Assembly (NCBI GenBank): GCA_011365025.1
Contig: RDOF01000015.1
Location: 5,795 to 69,794, forward strand
Source: Candidatus Thorarchaeota archaeon
Lineage (GTDB): Archaea > Asgardarchaeota > Thorarchaeia > Thorarchaeales > Thorarchaeaceae
Direction: 5' to 3'
Length of the DNA stretch: 64,000 nt
This document shows, one piece after another, positions 59,619-64,000 of the stretch. The notes beneath the pieces are model-generated. The model was not told the origin of the DNA. It saw nothing but the letters and a program-made list of their open reading frames with translations, and made no database searches. A program made the translations under genes and the position numbers. Each line of letters opens with the position of its first letter. Position 1 is the first letter of the stretch.

Positions 59619-62246
59619 TTGAGGCGGCCAAGAGTGAATCAAATCCTTCTGGGTCATGTCAAGGTTGGCCATCTCCTTCTCATTGCATCACTTCTTGCTG
59701 TTGGATCGTTATTCATTGGGGTCTCGCAAATCACAGTGAGTGAATATTCCCAAGATTCAATCACAATCACGAACATCCAAGAGAACGCTACAGCATTGAT
59801 TGGCAAGAACTACTTTGAGGTCGACCAAGTACTTGGAATCCGTGTTGAGCTTTCAAATGGAACAGGTATTCTCAGTATTCGCTATCTCAATCGTTCAATT
59901 GCTAGAACCACATGGATGGTGGAGCCACGATTCACATTCATTGTAGATGGCTTTTCCAATTACTCCTTCTGGATATACGTGGACTCCTATAACAAGGCCA
60001 TCACGACTACCTTCTGGCTGGAAACTAGGTCTTACCCATACGTACAGCTCTTTCCGATTGGTCTCCTCCTAGTAGCAATGGGTCTCCTCCTTGTTCTTCG
60101 GATGCTTCCCTTCGAATTTCTTAAATTGAAGGAAAAAGAAGATGATCGTGAAACCGAGAGAGTGGAATCTGGTGGCGGACTGAGAGCAGTTGTACGTAGC
60201 CAATCACACCTTCTGCTGCCGCTTGCATTCCTCGCTGCAATATTCACGCTTCTAACTCTAACAGATCTTGGCTATGTACATAATGATTCTGTCGGCGGGG
60301 GCCTCTCAGGTCCGCAAGGCCAATTCGAAGAGATTTGGAACTACGTGGCTTGGGGATATCTTGACTTTGCAGAGATGGTACGGTTCAATCTGGCTAGCGG
60401 TGACTTCTCATACACGTCGTGGGCTATGATTCATGGCTCGTCAAAAAATATAGGGTTGCCACTTATTGTTGGATTTCTTTCCTATGCAACAGGAATCGGC
60501 GTCTTTGTCATTTACCGTGTGACCGTTCGGGTCTTTTTCATAGTACTTGCCGGAGCGGTAGGTCTAATCGCACATGCGCTGACACGTGATAAGAAATCAT
60601 TCTACATTGCTGCCTTGCTTGTCGTTACCAATCCAATTTTGCTGGAGTATTCGCGTTCACTCTATCAAGAAATTCCGCTGAGTGCGATGATTGCTTTGGC
60701 ACTATACTTCCTGATTCGAGCCTCAAACGATGGCAGACACAACCTTCTCATATCTGCAGTTTTACTAGGCGTCTCGTCGATGTTTAAATCGATCTTGATG
60801 CTCGTTCCCTTCCTCTTTGGCCTCGTTCTTGTTCTTCTCATCAATACGAAGAGGAAGAACTGGGATTTATCGTACTTTTCTAAGGGCTTTCTTTCGCTTG
60901 GTCTCTTGGGGGCAATCTCTCTCTGCTTCTATTTCATTAGCTATCCCCTGAGATGGACCAATCCGATTGGCAAGCTTCTGGGATACTCTCAGACCAGCTG
61001 GATTGCCAGTGAGGGCCTTATGGTTCTTCACAATATGGGTTTTCTAGCTTTCTTCCTAATATTCCAGACTCCTCTGCTTGTGCTGGGCTTGGTGCTCCTC
61101 ACTCCTTGGATTTCAAAGAGATATGGCGACCGCATGACACGGGACCTCCCTGTAGCAATACTGCTCGGACATATTCCATTTTACATCATTGAAACCCGGC
61201 TGCTTCAACATCACATGGTATATTCCCTGTGGTCCTTCTTACTCATCGCAGCGATAGTTCTGACGAAGCTTATTGGGTCGATTAGGATTCCCCACTCGCA
61301 GATGAGCAGAAAGGAGGTGGAGCAGTACCTCCTTGTCCTCGCAATAAGTATCAACATCATGCTGGTGATGCCACAAGCAAGCTACACTGGGCTGTATCAA
61401 AACTCCCTTCATTTCGTCTATAGTGGACCGCATTATTTTGAGCCTACTTACAGTCTAATGGAGGCCAGTATGCTGATCAGCGAATATCCCGAGTTGGGCT
61501 ACCTGATGACGGTCAGAGCGCCTCATGTCCTAAGTTATTACCTGCCCACTCGAGATGTCATAATACCTCCTGCATATCTTGTTAGCCAGGAAAGCTCTCT
61601 TGCATCGCTTGCCTTTATCATGTCCATTCCAGTTGATGTCTTTGTGCTCTCGGAAGGATGGTTTGAGCTCTTTCCAGATGCACCCGCCTGGGTTGCCCTA
61701 TTGATGAGTTCTGGCGCTTTTCGCCTAGCGCATAGCCTCTCTGCGAGAGGTATTCCAACAATTGACCTCTATGTGAATCGAATTCTGCATGATGGAATCG
61801 CTGGTGACAGTCTCCTGAATGGCGGAGTGGGCGTTTCTGGGAATAGCACGGCCGGCGGTCTGGCGATAGGAACTGATTCAATATCAGGGGCGTTCACTTA
61901 CCCTGCGAACTTGACAGGAACTGGCTACTCACAGCTCTCCCTGAATCTGACTAGGTCGTATACGATTGACGAAGCAGTTTTCCTGCTTCATATGACCATT
62001 AATGGCACCTACGATGTTCTACCTAGAATTACGCTTTCACTCTGCAATACTACAAGCTGCGAAGAGGTACGGATCTCGCCAGATGTAGAACTAAGAAACA
62101 CATTCTCTCTTGCTCTGAATTTCTCAGCAGCAGACCTCTTTTCTTTGGGAAGCTATGATGAACTTCGAATCACCATATACGATCCTGTTTTAGATGATGC
62201 CGCCACATTCCAGCTCGAGATTGATCGAATAGAACTGGTGACTTAG
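59619..62246 (+). CDS. Very large membrane glycosyltransferase-like protein (PMT/ArnT type) with two ectodomains
   Basis: This product of 875 residues begins with one helix (LLIASLLAVGSLFIGV), then an extracytoplasmic beta domain of about 100 residues, a second helix, about 10 more helices with RSLYQEIPLSAMIALALYFL and SSMFKSILMLVPFLFGLVL typical of PMT/ArnT-type proteins, and a C-terminal extracytoplasmic domain of over 200 residues (SLNLTRSYTIDEAVFLLHM and later beta strands). It probably transfers a sugar from a lipid phosphate to a glycan or protein. GGAG at 59606-59609 points to TTG 59619 as start; GTG 59610 is in frame. Confidence 0.75.
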   Translation: MRRPRVNQILLGHVKVGHLLLIASLLAVGSLFIGVSQITVSEYSQDSITITNIQENATALIGKNYFEVDQVLGIRVELSNGTGILSIRYLNRSIARTTWMVEPRFTFIVDGFSNYSFWIYVDSYNKAITTTFWLETRSYPYVQLFPIGLLLVAMGLLLVLRMLPFEFLKLKEKEDDRETERVESGGGLRAVVRSQSHLLLPLAFLAAIFTLLTLTDLGYVHNDSVGGGLSGPQGQFEEIWNYVAWGYLDFAEMVRFNLASGDFSYTSWAMIHGSSKNIGLPLIVGFLSYATGIGVFVIYRVTVRVFFIVLAGAVGLIAHALTRDKKSFYIAALLVVTNPILLEYSRSLYQEIPLSAMIALALYFLIRASNDGRHNLLISAVLLGVSSMFKSILMLVPFLFGLVLVLLINTKRKNWDLSYFSKGFLSLGLLGAISLCFYFISYPLRWTNPIGKLLGYSQTSWIASEGLMVLHNMGFLAFFLIFQTPLLVLGLVLLTPWISKRYGDRMTRDLPVAILLGHIPFYIIETRLLQHHMVYSLWSFLLIAAIVLTKLIGSIRIPHSQMSRKEVEQYLLVLAISINIMLVMPQASYTGLYQNSLHFVYSGPHYFEPTYSLMEASMLISEYPELGYLMTVRAPHVLSYYLPTRDVIIPPAYLVSQESSLASLAFIMSIPVDVFVLSEGWFELFPDAPAWVALLMSSGAFRLAHSLSARGIPTIDLYVNRILHDGIAGDSLLNGGVGVSGNSTAGGLAIGTDSISGAFTYPANLTGTGYSQLSLNLTRSYTIDEAVFLLHMTINGTYDVLPRITLSLCNTTSCEEVRISPDVELRNTFSLALNFSAADLFSLGSYDELRITIYDPVLDDAATFQLEIDRIELVT

Positions 62247-62249
62247 GGG

Positions 62250-64000
62250 ATGACTGTGATGGACGATTTTGTCTCAGATTCGTCAGGCAAAAGCCTTCGA
62301 TCCCAGTTCACACAGCGTCAAAAAACGGTGCTGAGGAATCTTGTTCTTGCCACTGCTCTTTTTGCATTCTCGCTTCTCGGCATATACTTCTCAATCGCAT
62401 CTGGATTGTTGCTTGTTCTCATGTGTGGGGCCCTTCTCAGGATTATCCTTCTAGGCGACCCGTGTTGGACCCCTTACTCACTCGACAATATTCTGACAGG
62501 CTTTGTAGAATCTTTCATGCTTAGCGCTCTCCTCTTGGCGCCGCTCGCCTATATTGCTCCATTCCTTTTTGGCAAAGTCAATTTCCTGTTAATGGTCTAC
62601 GTTATCACAATAATTCTGGTTCCCCTTGGAGCCTACCTTCTGCCTAAGGAAACTCCAAGTGAGGGTATAAGCAAGGAGAAAGCGGCCCAAGCTGACATGG
62701 GTTCTTCGGCAACTGCTTGGATCACCATTATCCTCTGGATTTCCCTTGGAATTCTTGACCTTGCGTATTCGTTTCACATGTACTATGGGTCATTTGCAGA
62801 CGCTTTCTTCATGTTCGGTGATTTAGCCAACAGCTTGACAATCATTCAATCAATAGCAACGGGGATATACCCCACTCCGAATCTTACCTTCCTGGGTTCC
62901 ACACTATCTGAGAATCCAATCACATTGACTCTCTCTTTTGGCTATAGTGCCGTTCTCATGACTGCTATGAACCTTCAAGGCTACGGGGACCTGTTTGTCA
63001 TTCTCATCAAGATGATAATGCACTCGGCAGTCGTTCCCGTTGTATACTATGCCGTTCGGAGTGTGTCCGCCCGCGTGCCTGCGTGGGTTATGGTTGTTTC
63101 AACGTTAGGTCTTGGAGTGACCATGGACCTAACGCCTCTCTTTCGCTTTCTAGGGGTCTATGATGATGACCTTAATTACACGTTGACCAATGAGATGTAC
63201 CGAGGCGTATACTTCCCGTGGGACACTCCTGATGGAGTTCCAGCAGACTTCTTCGCTCCAGGCCTCGGCTATGAGTCAGCACTTGCAAGCTTCCATCATC
63301 TTCTCCCTCTCCTCTTCTTTGTCTTTATCATAGCATTACTCCTCCAAATGACTGATTGGCGGAGTGGTACTGCCATTGCAATCCTAATTGGCCTTGTGGA
63401 GCTTCCGTTCTTTCACATTGGCATTGGGTTCTTCCCTCTTGTTAGTGTGGGCATAGTTGTTGTTTCCATAATGCTTCTCCGACTCATTTCGCGAGCTCAT
63501 ATACGACCGCGTTTCCTAGTATACAAGGCTCTTGTCGTCCTGGGCATAGTTGGATTATTCATTGTGCGAGGTATCGTATCTGGCCTTGTCGTCATAACTC
63601 CGCGGTTCACCGGCACTGCGATCCTTGATGCACTTGGTGCCTATCTGGGACCTTTCCTACTTCTTGGAGCAATCGGATACATAGCTCTGCACTTTCTGCC
63701 TGAGAGTCCTGGAAAGTGGCTATCAATAGTATGGCTTGAGTTCACCCTTCTATCGACCCTTCTCTTTTCCATGGCTAGAGACTCTGGAATAGGCTATATG
63801 CCCACTGATTACTTCCCATTGTTCAACTTGCAGACATCGCTCGTTCTGGCCTTTGCTTTGGGAGTGTCCTACTGGAGTTCGAATAGAGGACAAGCCCTGA
63901 AGTCCCTTGATCAATCCATTGGCCCCAGAAAATGGTGGCGAAATCTCAAGGATCTCAATCAGAGTTTGCGGTTGCGTGCTGGAGTATTGACAAGACATTC
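62250..64000 (+). CDS. Large membrane protein, 3' end outside window
   Basis: The frame is open from ATG 62250 to the window end without a stop, at least 583 residues. It starts with a polar head (MTVMDDFVSDSSGKSLRSQF), then many hydrophobic helices (NLVLATALFAFSLLGIYFS, LLVLMCGALLRIILLG and others). It has a loop near 62990-63070 (MIMHSAVVPVVYYAVRS) and a long polar loop with RGVYFPWDTPDGVPADFFAPG. The acidic extracytoplasmic loops suit a GT-C transferase or transporter. I do not recognise a family. The start is four bases after the preceding gene, so it is in the same operon. Confidence 0.7.
   Translation, partial: MTVMDDFVSDSSGKSLRSQFTQRQKTVLRNLVLATALFAFSLLGIYFSIASGLLLVLMCGALLRIILLGDPCWTPYSLDNILTGFVESFMLSALLLAPLAYIAPFLFGKVNFLLMVYVITIILVPLGAYLLPKETPSEGISKEKAAQADMGSSATAWITIILWISLGILDLAYSFHMYYGSFADAFFMFGDLANSLTIIQSIATGIYPTPNLTFLGSTLSENPITLTLSFGYSAVLMTAMNLQGYGDLFVILIKMIMHSAVVPVVYYAVRSVSARVPAWVMVVSTLGLGVTMDLTPLFRFLGVYDDDLNYTLTNEMYRGVYFPWDTPDGVPADFFAPGLGYESALASFHHLLPLLFFVFIIALLLQMTDWRSGTAIAILIGLVELPFFHIGIGFFPLVSVGIVVVSIMLLRLISRAHIRPRFLVYKALVVLGIVGLFIVRGIVSGLVVITPRFTGTAILDALGAYLGPFLLLGAIGYIALHFLPESPGKWLSIVWLEFTLLSTLLFSMARDSGIGYMPTDYFPLFNLQTSLVLAFALGVSYWSSNRGQALKSLDQSIGPRKWWRNLKDLNQSLRLRAGVLTRH

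Overview
The window is archaeal chromosomal DNA, densely packed with genes, at intermediate GC. Archaeal markers are geranylgeranylglyceryl-phosphate synthase, two TFB-type transcription factors, aIF1, RNA polymerase subunit Rpo12, a Get3/ArsA ATPase, archaeal splicing endonuclease EndA and an archaeal-type leucyl-tRNA synthetase. It also carries a full archaeal/eukaryotic-style selenocysteine (Sec) system: SelB, SepSecS, PSTK and a tRNA-Sec with a 9-bp acceptor stem and 7-bp D stem. Outside Methanococcales and Methanopyrus that system is known mainly from Asgard archaea. With a roadblock/LC7 protein, no methanogenesis genes and two tungsten aldehyde:ferredoxin oxidoreductases, this suggests an Asgard archaeon, possibly Loki- or Thorarchaeia-like. 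The lineage is inference.

Layout. 1-14.7 kb: lipid, transcription, translation and maturation housekeeping genes (GGGPS, roadblock protein, MetAP, TFB, aIF1, radical SAM, Rpo12, Get3 with a coupled 32-residue membrane peptide, UppP, DUF47, EndA) mixed with small zinc or cysteine-rich proteins, a PurM-like protein, a ModE-like regulator and a membrane polyferredoxin. 14.8-19.2 kb: the Sec island, selB-spcS-unknown gene-tRNA-Sec, with pstK converging from the other side. 19.2-25.3 kb: a second TFB, an intergenic region with a strong nested RNA hairpin, a gene under a palindromic operator, methyltransferases and a degenerate M14-type hydrolase. 25.4-29.6 kb: LeuRS and small proteins.

29.0-44.1 kb: a metabolic island. 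It has two AOR-ferredoxin pairs, a MoaD-like protein, a dihydroorotase/allantoinase-like hydrolase, a PfkB kinase, an M24 peptidase-like protein, a PreA-like dihydropyrimidine dehydrogenase, DUF362, a PAS histidine kinase, an SAH/guanine-deaminase-type amidohydrolase and an ATC-hydrolase-like protein. Together these could catabolise nucleobases or related N-heterocycles using ferredoxin-linked redox steps. This is a hypothesis.

44-53 kb: an ABC-2 exporter, a nucleotide-sugar dehydrogenase, a carbamoyltransferase-like protein lacking the usual active-site motifs, a PflA-type radical SAM protein, a NYN nuclease, HypC and a sugar nucleotidyltransferase. 52.4-64 kb: surface glycan or N-glycan synthesis, with a DPM1-like GT2, two GT4 enzymes, a Wzx-type flippase and three very large membrane proteins, the last cut by the window end.

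Gene starts were revised where a Shine-Dalgarno or TATA box made one start clearly better. No gene-free stretch exceeds 300 bases; the longest (about 285 bases at 20202-20486) holds the hairpin. I saw no CRISPR array, insertion sequence, rRNA or origin.
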